Assembly (NCBI GenBank): GCA_037447655.1 | Contig: JBBHKE010000769.1 | Span: 194,047 to 258,046, forward strand | DNA length: 64,000 nucleotides | Source of the DNA: Zygnema cylindricum | Taxonomy: Eukaryota; Streptophyta; Zygnematophyceae; Zygnematales; Zygnemataceae | Direction: 5' to 3' | Shown here: positions 24,102 through 36,261 of the stretch, in pieces | Position numbering within the stretch: the stretch's first letter is position 1 | Layout of the letters: the number at the start of each line of letters is the position of its first letter | Translations under genes and position numbers: made by a program | The notes under the pieces: model-generated | Database searches by the model: none | Told to the model about the DNA's origin: nothing | What the model saw: only the letters and a program-made list of their open reading frames with translations

Positions 24102-27100
24102 CCCCTCTCTTGCTCTCTGTCTCAACTTTACATCTAGGTCCGCCCGCTGACCGTCTCCCCGTCCCTCCAGCCACCACTCGACGCACCACCAGCACCGCAT
24201 CCTGGACCGTTCTCAAAAAAAAAAAAAAGATCTGATCCGATTGTATGGAAAAATACCATTTCTATATTATTTTGTGTTTAAACTCCCTATTCCAAATCGA
24301 GGATTTAAAAACATATATTTGTCATATTTTTGTTTGCCTGCAAGATTGCCATTCTGGTCTTTTATTTCTTTAGAACCATTAAGAAAGAAGTTAATGAACG
24401 TTTTATACCTTGCTGATGTGAAAGTTAAATCTTGTCCTATTTGTTTTACTGACATCAATAATCACTATTCATCATTGGTTTATTTTTTACTGTAGCCTAC
24501 TATTACTTTTTGAAGTAAATGATCCGAATTGAGTTTGTTCAAGTAAATGATTTAGATTTACTTGTCTAATGTGACTGGTGTTTATGAAAAAGACTGGAAT
24601 TTTCGCTGAGGCATACTTCACTCCTCCCTCCCTCCCTCCCTCCCTCCTTCACGCCCTAAGTGAATTATTAGCTTTAACACTTTAGTAGAATTAACTGCAC
24701 TAAATATTTTTTGCCTTGTGGCCCATTAGGGGGCCACTTAACCAAGTATTGTTGTTTTTGGGTCAAAAAATATACACTTGAATTAGAGTGATTAACTCTA
24801 ATGACGATGGGTGGTGTACTATCTGCAAATTCATATTCAAGATTGCATGAAATCTTTTGCTTCTTTGCATATTGAAGGTCCAGAACCAAGAAATCATTTA
24901 ACAAAAATGCAGTCTTTTCCCCTACCTTCCTTTCATTTTTGCTTTCACTTGTGGCAGTCACATATCGTCGTATACGGCTCCCTTCATTTACGGCGCCTTT
25001 AGTCACTAGGCATAGTCTCTTTTACATTTTTTTTTCATCTTGTTGCGCACCTTTTGGTCACGTTACCCAATTTTACCCATTTTTTGGTCAACTTCGTGTG
25101 TAATTTGACCAAAAAAACGTGAACAAAAGATGACCAACGACGTTAGTCGGGATAGTCGTGGTTCATTCTGCCTGGACATAAGCCGTTGGATAATCTCATA
25201 ACCTGGAGATAATCGAAATGTCTTTTATAATCATGCATTCTGTTAAATTCATGACTTATTTTTACTAGCGATATTATTCGTCTCGCAATATTATTTGTCT
25301 CGCAATTATTTGGATTGGTAAATGGGTTGGATATCGGGGATGGTTACAAACGAACAGGACATGAAAATAGATTGATTGTGATCAAGTCAAGCTTGTTTAT
25401 TTTAAGGTTATCGGAACGGATTATTGTACCGCTACTTCTAGGAGTTCTTGCATGAGAATGTTTTTTTTTGTGAAATAATGGTATTCTCTTGCAATTTCTT
25501 CGCAGATTCCACCAAGAAAATCAGCGGCGTCACACAGGTCTGTATCATCTGCTTATGACTTTTTCAAATCTGTTTAAGGACCTAGTAATTATTATTATTG
25601 TTTCAAGTAAAAAGAGGGTGTATGTAATTTTTTCATCATTCTGCGAGCTGACCTTCTAGTGATACGATTTCAGTCTTGAATCTCCCAGAAGGAAGCACAT
25701 GTCCGCAATTGAAGCCTCGTTATGCATTCATGCCAGTTTTAATTTTCAGAGAGGATTTTCTTTTTGGTCAACTTCATTGGACTTGGAGTTGGGGTAGGGA
25801 TATTCGATATACTTTTTATCTTATTCCATACTCTATGCCCTCGTGTTTGCAGAGCTGATGAATGGGACATCAACAAATGGGCTTGGGAAGGAGCAATGAG
25901 GGTAGTCTCAAAAGGAGAGGATTGCAAGATATTACTGGAGGACAGCAAAACAGGAGAACTTTTTGCCCAAGCACCTGTTATGAACAACCAACCTCTACCT
26001 GTAGAAGCCGTTATAGATAGCAGCAGGTTCTTTGTGTTAAGAATCGAGGATAGCGCGGATGGAGTAGTAAGGCATGCCTTTGTGGGAGTTGGGTTTCGTG
26101 AGAGGCCTCAAGCATACGATTTTCAAGCAGCACTTCATGACCATATGAAGTATTTGAACAAGAAGAAGGAGGCGGAGGAGATGGAGCAAGAGTATCATTC
26201 TCGACCATCAGCTGATTATAGTTTGAAGCATGGGGAAACAATTCGTTTGGAAATAAAGAAGGTATGCAGTGTGAAAATGATGGGGTTATGTACTGTGAGG
26301 ACACTTCAAATTTTTGTTTGTAGTCATTGTTTTATATTGTGTATTGCATGGTAGCACTTGTATATGTAGTTCTTGGTGAGATTAGAGTATCTCAAACTTC
26401 GACCAGAAAAAACCCTCAAGTTAACTGTCGAATCAGTGTCATAATCACTCATTTTTATTAGCATTTCATGTTATTCCATTGCCATTAGTGTTTGACTTAA
26501 TGCACATGGGGGGACAGGAAGAAGTTATACGTGTGAAACCACTAGTCCGAATTTCAAAGAGTTATGGCAGTGTCCACGTTGTTCATGTATGGTATACTGC
26601 TCATCGCTGTTAGAGTTCGTGAATTATAACACTTCGTTAGAATTAACGGTACTATATTATGTTCTCACGTCCTTATGGGCCAGTTAATTAAAAACTGTTA
26701 TTGGCACTAATTCATGATTTTGGGTCAAAAAAAATTGAATTATCGTTATGAATCTAGTAGCGATACACAGTGTAACACAGAGACTGACCGGGTTTTTCAC
26801 ACTCGTATTTGAGGTCACTTTGGTGAGTTTGGAGACTATTTAATGAGACAACCAAGCTTTGAATTGGTTCTAAACCAATGCATTTCTTGTCAAGCTTTGA
26901 CAAGTATTTCTGGCTTAAGGGAGAAAGTTATTGTCTTTTTCCCTCATCTACCGTTTTCCTTGGTTGCAAATTATTCACAATAAGGCAAACATAGAGCTAG
27001 GTGTTTGCTGCTCTATTTTTTCATGAAAGTCTGACTTGGATAGCACGATATGCACAGGGTATTATATGTAGATTTACTTTTAATTTGCTTTGACAATGTT

Positions 27101-27806
27101 ACACCGTATATCGTTATTAGCGTTAATGGTACTGTATTGGCGTCCCTGAAATTTACCCTCCAAACATGTCAATGCCACTGATTTTTCCGACTATGCCCTG
27201 TTAGGACAGTTCTTCCTGATGTATCATTTGTTAGGCTGGAAGAAACCTTTTGTTAACCCGTTAGTGCCTGTCACTGGTTGTCTTTATCTCTATCTTTTTG
27301 TTATTTGTCCTTCGGTGTTTGCGTCCACTTTTGCCATTTATGTCCTTTGTCCTATCAGTCGTTTGTGAAACATCATCTCATTGGTCGAGTTTTGTCAAAA
27401 GAACCTTTCAAAATATAAATGCTCTGTGCGGTTTTTCAATTTACACTCTTCGCAGGACTTTTGTGACAAGGAAGCGATTTTTTCAATTATGTTTTAATCA
27501 TCGTTTTTTTTTTTTTTTTTGCAGCATTTTAAAAGCAATGTCGGTGGTGGAAGTTTTTTCCGGCAAAGACCCTCGGAGGAAATAAGAGTCCCTCCCTCTC
27601 CAAGCACTCCAGGTGGTATGGGAAGATCATTATCTGGAGGAGAAATGTCGAATGGGTCTAATTATCAAATGCCTCCTGTACCCATTTTAGCCCCTCCACC
27701 AACTGCCCGAGGATCTTCCTCTTTGTTTCAATCTCCACAACCGACAACTCCGAGGGCAAAGCATATGGAAGAAGACGAAGACTTTGGGGATTTTCAGGCG
27801 GCGTAA
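23400..27806 (+). CDS. NECAP-like clathrin adaptor accessory protein, four exons
   Basis: Exons 23400-23504, 25506-25537, 25853-26261 and 27525-27806 join in frame with GT-AG introns to 275 codons. The protein starts MAEKPIADLETMDVV. The PH-like NECAP fold runs from VLFQVPECYVYKIPPRKSA through ADEWDINKWAWEGAMRV, LEDSKTGELFAQAPV, IDSSRFFVLRIED, FVGVGFRERPQAYDFQAAL and HDHMKYLNKKKEAEEM to GETIRLEIKK (about residues 20-182). The tail is Pro/Ser-rich and ends EEDEDFGDFQAA, where an acidic WxxF-type adaptor-binding motif would be; here Phe replaces Trp. NECAPs bind AP complexes and act in clathrin-coated vesicle formation; the role here is inferred from the family. Introns 1 and 3 carry MITE-like insertions and intron 1 carries duplicated donor sequences. 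The 32-nt exon 2 is conserved in sense (IPPRK). Confidence 0.94.
23488..23979 (+). repeat. Triplicated splice-donor region of NECAP exon 1
   Basis: AATGCTATGTGTATAAGGTA (23488, exon 1 end plus donor) recurs at 23748 (TATCAG variant) and 23960, each with similar intron sequence behind it (AAGAATATTAAA, GCATCTCTCT poly-T, AAGGTTTTAT). The units are about 260 and 212 bp. Confidence 0.85.
24067..24115. repeat. CT microsatellite in NECAP intron 1
   Basis: Mostly pure CT dinucleotides with a few CC interruptions. Open frames over it are artefacts. Confidence 0.9.
24654..24818. mobile_element. MITE-like insertion in NECAP intron 1
   Basis: The right end ACTCTAATGACGATGGGTGG precedes TA. The interior (TAGAATTAACTGCACTA, TGGGTCAAAAAA) matches 26606-26775. 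The left end is degenerate. Confidence 0.5.
26606..26775. mobile_element. MITE-like insertion in NECAP intron 3
   Basis: The right end TAGTAGCGATACACAGTG precedes TA. The interior (TTAGAATTAACGGTACTA, TGGGTCAAAAAA) is shared with 24654-24818. A further end-like scrap, CACCGTATATCGTTATTAG, is at 27105, also in intron 3. Confidence 0.5.
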
Positions 27807-27856
27807 TACTTAGGGTACGAGAGTGTGAATGGACTGTGTTTAGTAAATGTGAACCG

Positions 27857-27874
27857 ATAAACTCTCTCTCTCTC

Positions 27875-27913
<39 letters not shown>

Positions 27914-27966
27914 CTTTCTCTCTCTCTCTCTCTCCTCTCTCTCTAGCTCTCTCTCGCTTCTCTCTC
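27857..27966. repeat. CT microsatellite just past the NECAP stop
   Basis: Starts about 50 bp after the TAA and probably lies in the 3' untranslated region. It is mostly CT with a TTTCTTT interruption. Confidence 0.9.
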
Positions 27967-28209
27967 TTGTCAGACAAACCACTGAAAGCATTTGGAACGG
28001 TTTACATGGTATTTTTTTTCGCTCTGCCCCGTTATTTTGACTTCTCTTCTTCCTCGGAGGAGTGCGATTTGTGTACAAGTTACGAGATGGTCCTTCGTTT
28101 TAGGGTTTTTTAAGAATGTGAATAGCATCACCTCATGTAGGCGACTCTTGATTGGCTTGGAGAAAGAGAGAGAGATACATGGAAAAGTTTTTCTTCAAGG
28201 AGATTGAAA

Positions 28210-29190
28210 ATGACTGTATTACGAATGCCTGGGAAGTCTGTCATTGGTGGAGGATAGGGTTTTTTGTTTTTTTTTTTGAGGAGGAAAAAACCTTTTTATT
28301 TAGCAGCAAATGCTAGCTATAGCTGTCTGTTGTACAAAAGAAAAAAAAAAGGAAACACAGGTGACTAGTGTAATGAGATAACAGTGACGGGTGCGAACGA
28401 AAAAAATTTTTTACTTATGTATTTTACGATTGACACGGTTAAAGTAAATCTTCAAAGTTATCCACCCTCCCCTGTTGCTGACTGATGTGAAGCTATAAAA
28501 AATTAGTTACTTGTAGTTGAGTTTTCGTGTCAAAATTTGGACGTTGTATTGGAGTGTGTGTCCCTTGTTCGTATCGGGAGCTCTATTTTGAGCTCTATTT
28601 TGATGTCCCCATTTTTTGTCGTACATATCAATAGTTACAAGTGTGCGGAAAAAAATGAAATCTCTACATGTGGTCATTTCTTACTTCACGGGATGTGGTT
28701 CACATGTGTACGACATGGTTCTTTAGAATATATAGCATGTATAATATGAGGTGAGCGAGTATAGTTTTTTCTTAAGTTTTTGCACATTTGAACTGTAGTG
28801 CATGTGAATATGGACAGCTGGCACATCCAGAGTTGTGGTGTGATCAGCGGGTGTTGCTCATCATTTGCCAAGAATACTTGCTTTTGGAGGTTTAAATGCA
28901 TCCATGTTGTATTTCTGTATTTTTGAAAGCTTGAAGACTTTTAGCCATTAAGCAATTAGCATTGTAGTCTAAGTTTAAAAAAAACAAAAAAAAACTTTGG
29001 TCGATTTTATTAAAAAGCGCGATGGTAAACCATCTGAGTCTATAAGAACAAAAGGAAGTAGCATTGCTAAAACTGAAAAACCACATAACAAGGGAATAAA
29101 CAGAAGGGAAATTCAAGGCAAAAACTACGAAAATTCGAAAGGATGGCAGCGAAGTCGAAAACACCCAAAAAAGCAAAATCCAACAAACAA
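28210..29190. other. Gene-free interval after NECAP
   Basis: AT-rich with short A and T runs. The frames at 28537-28749 and 28892-29326 show no domain I recognise. Confidence 0.4.
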
Positions 29191-29246
29191 AACATCAAAG
29201 AAAAAAGCTAACACGTACCAAAAACCCCCCAACATAGCTAAAAATT

Positions 29247-29837
29247 TTACGGAAAACAGCCACGTAAGTCCCCGAGTCCCGGAGGAGCTCGAGGAGGAAG
29301 TTCCGGAACACGTCGTCGATCCATAACGACAATAGACGATCGAAGTAATATAGAAGCCAACACCCGTTGTAGGGCCACGGAAAAACGTTGACGATAAAAG
29401 GAAGTAAGGACTGAAACAGGAGGGCTCCCAGGTCCTCGCCTCTCAAACGAGCGACGACCACAAGTACGGAAAAACTCGTCCAAAGCCACACCCAAGCAAC
29501 CAAATATCTCGACCGCCATCGGAATGAAGCCATCCATAGCGTAGCGATGGGCATAATCACGCTCTTTCCTTTTAGCTGCGTCACGGGCAGCCACTCCCAT
29601 ATGCCGAGCCGCTTGGTTGACGACTGTAGTTGAGGTAGGGTTCGTCAAAACAATGTCACCAAATGTACGACGCGCACCATCTCTAAGTTTTTGGGTGGAT
29701 TGCTGAAGTTTTGAAATGTTTTTTAATAGTGTGGTGTCAAGCGTCCACAAGGTATTGAAGATATGATTTGCGAATGGAAAGTTTCTTTTAAAGCCATTTT
29801 CCGCGAAGCCCGTAAAATACGCTTTGTTTATAGACAC
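29247..29837 (-). pseudogene. C-terminal fragment of a LINE-type retrotransposon ORF
   Basis: A 196-codon minus-strand frame. Residues about 83-165 contain AAKRKERDYAHRYAMDGFIP, MAVEIFGCLGVALDEFFRTC and TSFYRQRFSVALQRVLASIL. This pattern (charged YA block, FxPxAVExFGxxG, then RQRxSVALQR) follows the reverse transcriptase in many LINE-derived polyproteins. No reverse transcriptase catalytic motif is present, so this is a 3' fragment. The N-terminal 80 residues are unrecognised. A second, more decayed piece with MTVEIFGCFG lies near 61.85 kb. The family assignment is from memory of the pattern and is moderately sure. Confidence 0.55.
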
Positions 29838-29863
29838 ACCCAGACTTTAGAGAGATTACAGTA

Positions 29864-30130
29864 CACCGTGAATCGTTATTAGCCTTATGTACGCTATATC
29901 GGCACCCCAAAATTTTGACATTGATACCCGAAATACAGTGATTGAATCTAATTTATCTTTGACATTAACTACGGTTCTAGTAAAATAGCGTCAATGGTAT
30001 GAGCGTTCTGGATTCATTAATAGTGTGGTGTACGGAAGTAGTTTGTTCGTACAGCAGTGTAATTAGTTACCGACATCCGTACGGAAATTGTGGTTAACTT
30101 ATGTCGGTCGCATACAGAGCTGCGCTTAGA
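29864..30130. mobile_element. TA-type TIR element fragment, left end only
   Basis: Starts CACCGTGAATCGTTATTAG after TA (29862-29863), then CCTTATGTACGCTATATCGG. It continues as a reverse-complement relative of about 7840-8089. The far end was not found, so the right boundary is approximate. Confidence 0.65.
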
Positions 30131-30756
30131 AAAATAGCGGAGTCCAGTTTCGAAAAATAGGCGTTCGCATACATTCAGACGTTCGTTTTTGTGTGTGACT
30201 CTGTGAACGGATAACATGTGCATATGCTAAAAACTGTCCATGTTACATAAACGTAGTGTTGCATACTTACACATGTTGATAATCGCGGAAAGCTAAGTCT
30301 AATACGGTGCCCTATTAACTCTATTTGAGATCCCGCGGGATTAATAGTATATATGTTTACCCAATTAAAGGGTCAAAAGGAAACATAACGGTAATACCAG
30401 ACCTTTAAACGAAAGAGACGCATATTAGAGTTAAGTTTGATCCTAAAAAGGGTTATGTTTCACAAAACGACAACAAATTAGTGTCATATTGTGCACATAT
30501 TAGAGTGAAGTAACAAAATTTAGAATTGAAAAAACGCGGAGCCTTGAAAACGAGAATTGATAACAAACCAACGGCACATGCGGACAGAACACAAAAAAAA
30601 GATTTTGTTGTCAGACAACTCCCAACCACATCCTCGTTTCCTAATGGCAGGCTTTTGATTCTCGCAGATCCATTTTTACACGACGTCGCCATTTTTTGGG
30701 CAGGATGCGGATCATCGCCCCGCCGCCACGCTTAGTCTTGCGGCATCCAGTAACTA

Positions 30757-30798
30757 TGCCTATTTTTAGGGTTTACATGCCTATTTTTAGGGTTTACA
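30757..30798. repeat. Two tandem 21-bp units (ATGCCTATTTTTAGGGTTTAC)
   Basis: Perfect over two copies. The surrounding 30130-30940 holds no recognised gene; the 69- and 79-codon frames at 30453-30735 show no motif. Confidence 0.7.
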
Positions 30799-30954
30799 GC
30801 TGTATTAGGTTAGACTGTAATATGGCAAAACTAGGTTAGTCGGTAATATGGGGGAACAACAAGGAACTCCGCGCCAACATCGTCGCTTTATTTTTTCGGG
30901 ATTATTAGGAAATCATTGGTAAGTGCGCAGCTCGGCATGTTTATTCATCTGCCT

Positions 30955-31330
30955 TGCGCTCTCTACCTTCGTATTCTTCCTCCTTTATTCTCTCTTCCTC
31001 TTTATCCCTTAACCACTCCCTCTACGAATTGTCCATTTCCCACATTTTTTCCCATTCCCTCTCCTTACCTTTCTTCTTGCTCTCTTCTTCTCACCTTCTT
31101 TTTCTCCCTCATTTTGTCTCATATCCTTTCTCTTCATTTTTTTCAGACTCGTTTTTTTCCCATTTTACGCTCTTTTTTCGTTCTGTGTCCCTCTCTGTTC
31201 TTCCCTTCCCTCACTACCTCGCCTATAATTCTTCTCTACTTCCATCTTAAATATTTACTCATCCTTCCACATTTGTCCCTCTCATCATTGCTCTCCATCC
31301 TGTTATCTAACTAGTTCAGTCTATGATTTA
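30955..31330. repeat. Pyrimidine-rich low-complexity tract
   Basis: Dense CTTCCT, TTCTCT and CCCTCT runs continue more weakly to 31590. The Leu/Ser/Pro/Phe-rich frames over it are composition artefacts. No gene was recognised in 31330-32270; a 65-codon frame at 31606-31803 has no recognisable family. Confidence 0.7.
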
Positions 31331-32378
31331 TCATTTCCCCCCACTTCTGTCTCTCATGCCCTCCCTGAACTTTTGTCACTCCCTCTTCCACATTATATCT
31401 CCCTTCTCGCCCCTCCACCTTATTTATCTCCCTGGTCGTTAACCATCCACCATCACTCACTCGCTATGTCTCCATATATTTCATTGCAACCTTTGAATAT
31501 GACATACTGCTTTTGTCTCTTGTCTCTCTCTCTCAGTCCCTGTTTTTCACGTTATATTTTTCAAGCCCATACACCCCCTACTAATCCGTTATCTTTCTCT
31601 TTTTTTTGTATTATGAACTGTCATCGATGATGAACTTATATCCGACGGCCTATTGTATTGGAGAGCACTCTACGGAAGCATACGATCATAGGGAAGAAGA
31701 AAATATCATGTTGAAGGTATTGGAGCGTACGAAAGCGCATGGAGTATACCGTGAGGAGTTCTCAATGGATCTATTATTTTTATCACGGATCGTTGATATT
31801 TAGTTTGTGCGTGTAGACTATGAAGGCTTTTAAAATTATTTTAAGAGGTTTTCCAAGCTAGAAGCATAAACGTTAAGATTTCAGAACTATTTATAGCTTT
31901 GTTGAATATTGTAGATTAATAGGCCTTAGATTAATTTTTGTTTTAGTTTAACGTTGTAAAAAATGTTTAGGGTTAAATATAAAAATTTTGTACTTCTTTT
32001 CCCATTGTCGTTAATGAATGACCTTATTTGTGTCAACTTTTTATATATTTTGTATTCATTGTGTGTTTTTTTAATTGCGTTTATGTTGTTTCGATGATGT
32101 TATCGCATTTAAATAAAATAAATGTACTTGGCATTTTTTCGTTTGTGAATCATCTGTATATGCTGTAAATATGACTTCTTTTATTTTACTTCTCACCGCG
32201 TATCTTTCTTGATCTTTGCTTTTCCTACCCGGAATACTTTGGTTTCATTTTCACTACTGTTTTAATGGTATCAGTTTAGTCAAAATGTCTTTTTTTGACA
32301 TAGGATTGAGGCTCATATTTGATCGCAAATATAGTAGTATCTATGTAATTTAAAAACTGAAACTTTATGAACCAGCGA

Positions 32379-32760
32379 CAAAACAACCTCGGCGTTGAAA
32401 GGTTTATACAGAGGCTTCCATGATTGAATTCAACGACGACAAACTCTTCGCTTTGTCGGAGATGGTGAGAAGATTGTTTTGTCGTTACATTTCCGTCTAG
32501 CGACAAAACATACTTTGCTTTCTCGGATATGATGATGAAGCTGTTTCGTCGCTGAATTTCTATGTAGCGACGACACAACCTCTGCTTTGTCAAATACGAT
32601 AAAAAAAAAATCGCCGGTGAATTACCATTCTGTGACGATAAATTCTCGTCGCTGAGAGAACAACCATTACTTAGTGCGATTAATATACTGTGTAGGAAAC
32701 TAACAACTTATCAATTTTCGAGAAGGATGATCAACAAACGTCGAAGCATAGTCGTCGCTA
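32379..32760. repeat. Cluster of GCGACRA / GTCGTCGCT motifs, left block
   Basis: At least seven copies of AGCGACAAAACA, AGCGACGACA or the complement occur at about 50-90 bp spacing. Together with 33430-33725 they look like subterminal repeats of a CACTA- or Mutator-type DNA transposon. No terminal CACTA sequence was found. Confidence 0.55.
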
Positions 32761-33429
32761 ATTAGGATAGGATGTACATTGCAACAAAATATAAAATCCA
32801 TACTACAAGCACACTCAAATTTTCAACACCACATTAACAACATCCGAAGGATAATACATAAGAATTTTTTAAAACATATCAAATTCCACGATATACAAGT
32901 CACGTGAACTTCATAAAAACCGAAATTATATTTTCCCATAAAAAAACCATACACATACAAAATCTGCTATATCCAATGAAGTTAATTAATACTGGACTAC
33001 ATGAAATGTCTACATTAATCTGACACAATTTTAAGTACTATTCCCTCTCTATAGTTAAACTACCATTCCCATACTAATATATATAAAAAAAAACAATACG
33101 AATTTATATAACTTGTTTAAAACTCGTTGCCGCTCACCCCTCTCTAAGTTCTCCCCTCCAGGTATATGATTCCCCATCTTGGTTGTCGTTGGTAGTCGTG
33201 GACATCGCCTCGGAATGGCAGAGCGAAGTCGTTTGAATGGTCGTTGGCCGCCCTCCATTGAAAATAAAAACTATTGGTTAACTAGGAAAAAAACAAATAC
33301 ACAGTCAAAGGAGACAAAAACAACCTAAAATACGCACTTTTACTCATACCTTTACTCATATAGTCCAGCTATGAAAGTAGTCCACTATTCACAGTTGGAA
33401 AATTTAACCGTTGTCCATGCGACTTATAA

Positions 33430-33725
33430 ACCGACAGTCAAGCGACGACAGAGTGTCGTCGAGCGTTCGACTTTATTCGAGTTTCCCGATATTGCGTGGA
33501 CGAAACAACGATGACGTCGGCGGATTACATTTGAGAATACCCACGTTGGATTGTTTGAACTGGTATCCTCGGTGGCTTAGTCTAAACAAAGAACCATTCT
33601 CGTCCGTCATTCGCACTTTCGACACAACCAGGTATCCTCATCCATTCAATTATATTGTCGTATCCATCATTGAAGCGACGACATGATGTCGTCGCTTCCA
33701 CCGCGACAAAGACCTGTCGTCGCTA
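33430..33725. repeat. Cluster of GCGACGAC / GTCGTCGC motifs, right block
   Basis: Includes two short palindromes, AGCGACGACAGAGTGTCGTC and AGCGACGACATGATGTCGTC, plus CTGTCGTCGCTAG. The 0.67 kb between the two blocks has no recognised ORF. Confidence 0.55.
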
Positions 33726-33901
33726 GTATGCTGCTCCCCTAAGGAAATCGCAACACACGCGAAAAATAATACTAACAAATAACAAAACAATGCATACCAG
33801 CGACAACATAAAAAGACGAGCACTAACGGATAATTATTGAGAAGTCTGGATATAGATTGAGAGGTAAAGGCGACGGTCCAAAATAATACTGTACAAATAA
33901 T

Positions 33902-34363
33902 TTATAACCACAACAAAATTATAATATAAAAACGCATTGTGAACGAGAATGATAACAAAAAAGAAACAATGCAACGAACCCATTTAATAAACGGAAAAAC
34001 ATATGATTGAAGTGGCTTACTTGTACTGTGCACTCCGGTAAAATGCTCGGGAAACTTCCTTATGGTCCTTGGAATGAATCTAGCCAAGCCGTTTTTTTCG
34101 CAGTCCTTCAACATCCAATTTATTTCTCGCATTCGAGTTGCCGTGGTCGACACGTGTTGAACTTCATGGTGGGACACACGTCCTCTCTTATTGGCCGAGG
34201 ACGGAACAAATCCTTCCACAATGGCCGCCAGGACAACCGAGGTTTCGACTTCCGCCTCACTCTCTTCCTCGTTCGAAAATGAGTTTTCCTCGTTGTTCCT
34301 CTCATTTCCCCCATCTTGTTCAACCTGGGCGTTATGGGGATTGTAGGGTCCACATACTTTCAA
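33902..34363 (-). CDS. Unidentified ORF, probably transposon-derived
   Basis: A 153-codon minus-strand frame. The first 115 residues look protein-like: acidic NEEENSFSNEEESEAEVE, then an arginine/tryptophan-containing block with REINWMLKDCEKNGLARFIP and RTIRKFPEHFTGVH. An ACAA|GTAAGC splice donor occurs directly after this block at about 34020, and the residues beyond are hydrophobic and unlike coding sequence, so the frame probably continues in another exon. The block is faintly like DNA-binding segments of some eukaryotic transposases, but I do not recognise a family. It sits between the GTCGTCGC clusters and the Gypsy element. Confidence 0.35.
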   Translation of the reverse strand: MKVCGPYNPHNAQVEQDGGNERNNEENSFSNEEESEAEVETSVVLAAIVEGFVPSSANKRGRVSHHEVQHVSTTATRMREINWMLKDCEKNGLARFIPRTIRKFPEHFTGVHSTSKPLQSYVFPFIKWVRCIVSFLLSFSFTMRFYIIILLWL

Positions 34364-34922
34364 ACGCTTAATATCAATTCAAAAATAAGAAATAAGAGCA
34401 GCTGGAAATTAAGAAAGTGGCAACCCAAGCAAATGAGGAGGAAGTAGCGTTAATGTGGTTGCAATTATCACAAATACATTTATATAATACACGAACTGCA
34501 AGTGAAAATGAATTTGCGCGGCAATAATTGTAATAGGATCTACTACCTCTCATAAAATCCTATTACTAACAACAATTCCAACCACACATTCCACACATTG
34601 GAAAATACACATCCACATTGGACAACACTCACATAAGGATAAACTTTAAATGAGAAGAAGCTTTTGTCCACATAACATTAGCTTGGTCTCTTGCCCTCGT
34701 GGCTCAACCCTTCTTATTAAAGTGTTTTCCACTACTCTCCACTCTCTAATAATTCTATCTCTTAACTACTAAACACTATTTAGTTAGTAAGAGATTTGAA
34801 TGCAAAAATGCCCTTTTCTCCAATTTGGTATTAATCGCTCAGGACCAAGATCAGTCGGAATTTCCACAAACTTTTCCCAAAGGAAAAAGATGTCTATTCT
34901 CCTCTTACACTTCACTATTTAT

Positions 34923-35312
34923 TAGTGTTGTGTCGGTAAAAGTTATCGCGATAACGATACCCATGGTTATCGGTTATCGAACGGTCAGCTACCAATATAT
35001 TTATTTCCTACTTTTGTCCATGAAGTACGTGGCAAGTTTCGATGGATCAAAGGGAAGAAAGGGACAAACCCTTAACGTCGGATGTGAAAGGGTACAACAT
35101 TTGGATCCATTTTAAAGCGTATATCTTATCCGGCTAATGTACTTCGGCTATCAAATGTCTGTGGTGAGCCTCTGCGTTTATTATGTTTATGATTTACGTG
35201 TATGATTATTATACTTTTATATGTGTGTCGTACATATCTCCGTCCGATATATGATTATCGGTACAGAAAAAGGCCATATCGGTTATCGGCAAATCACTTA
35301 AGTACCGCAACA
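34923..35312. mobile_element. hAT-like short element in the Gypsy 3' LTR
   Basis: Ends TAGTGTTGTGTCGGTAAAAG and CCGCAACACT are near-inverted and resemble the hAT-like element at 4903. Flanks CTATTTAT and TTATTTAT fit an 8-bp duplication with one change. The empty site CACTATTTATCCATC survives in the other LTR near 48585. Non-coding. Confidence 0.78.
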
Positions 35313-35552
35313 CTTATTTATCATCATCGCCGGACTAGCAAGGCTAGAACCAACTGGTTTTAACAGGCTTTTACTGGGCAATCATTGATCGAAGGACTCT
35401 ACTGACGTGCAAAAGCTCTTCTAACTACAGCACTTTCTAACCATCAAACGTTACGTTTCACTGCGTAACATTACGTCAAGAGATCTTGGCAGCGACCCGG
35501 CGATCGTGCGTAACAAATTCGCACGCGACTTCTACTAAATTCCCGGTGAAAG

Positions 35553-36261
35553 CATAGTTGTTCAGGCCGATTAGTCGAAGACATTGCGTCGTGTAATTAT
35601 AAACAAACGCATTGAACCTTTTGATCAAATTGCATCGTTAATGAATTTCCTTCGTACTATTGATGAAAAAAAACAAAAAACTATTACATATAACGCAGTT
35701 TGCAAGTGTTTCCCGTTAAATGAGCGATAAAAAGTTAAACTCTTTAAACTTTTATCAAAATTAATGCTGGTAACGAAATGACTTTACAAAATGGTAGTCT
35801 TGTCGTTCACCTTAGGGTATGTTACGCAGTAAACGTACCCGGGTTCGAATGCTACGAAGATAACATTTTTAGCAATTTCGTCTCTGTTCCATGGCGTCTA
35901 CTTTCAAAAAAAAATGAAGAAGACGCCCGTACAAATTTCAAACTGAACGCGCGAAATTATTGTGGCGTTCAACGTCTCTTTTCAAAAATGTCCGTACATT
36001 TTTGATTATATAACGTACAACTTCCGTGGTATTTCTGTTCAGTTCATTGAACAGAAAGTACCAATAAGTGCGACGCATATTTCCCGTTATGTTCCGTACA
36101 TATCCGTAAAAAGTTAAACAGTTACAGTAATTAGTTTACAGGTTTCCGTAAAATTTCAGTTTTAGTTTACAGTACACGTTTTTTTACGATTTTTTCAAAA
36201 GTCACGAATTTTACGTTTCAATCGCAAAAAAGGAAAAAATCGCGCGATTTGAACAACTATG
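35553..36261. mobile_element. hAT-like element, 8-bp near-duplication GGTGAAAG/AGTGAAAG
   Basis: Inverted ends CATAGTTGTTCA and TGAACAACTATG; flanks at 35545-35552 and 36262-36269 match in 7 of 8 bases. The block is missing from the right LTR (around 48862). 709 bp, no transposase. Confidence 0.82.

Noticed and set aside
25079-25125. Short inverted repeat TTTTTTGGTCAA / TTTGACCAAAAAA
   Set aside because: Too short and in AT-rich intron sequence; no evidence of function.
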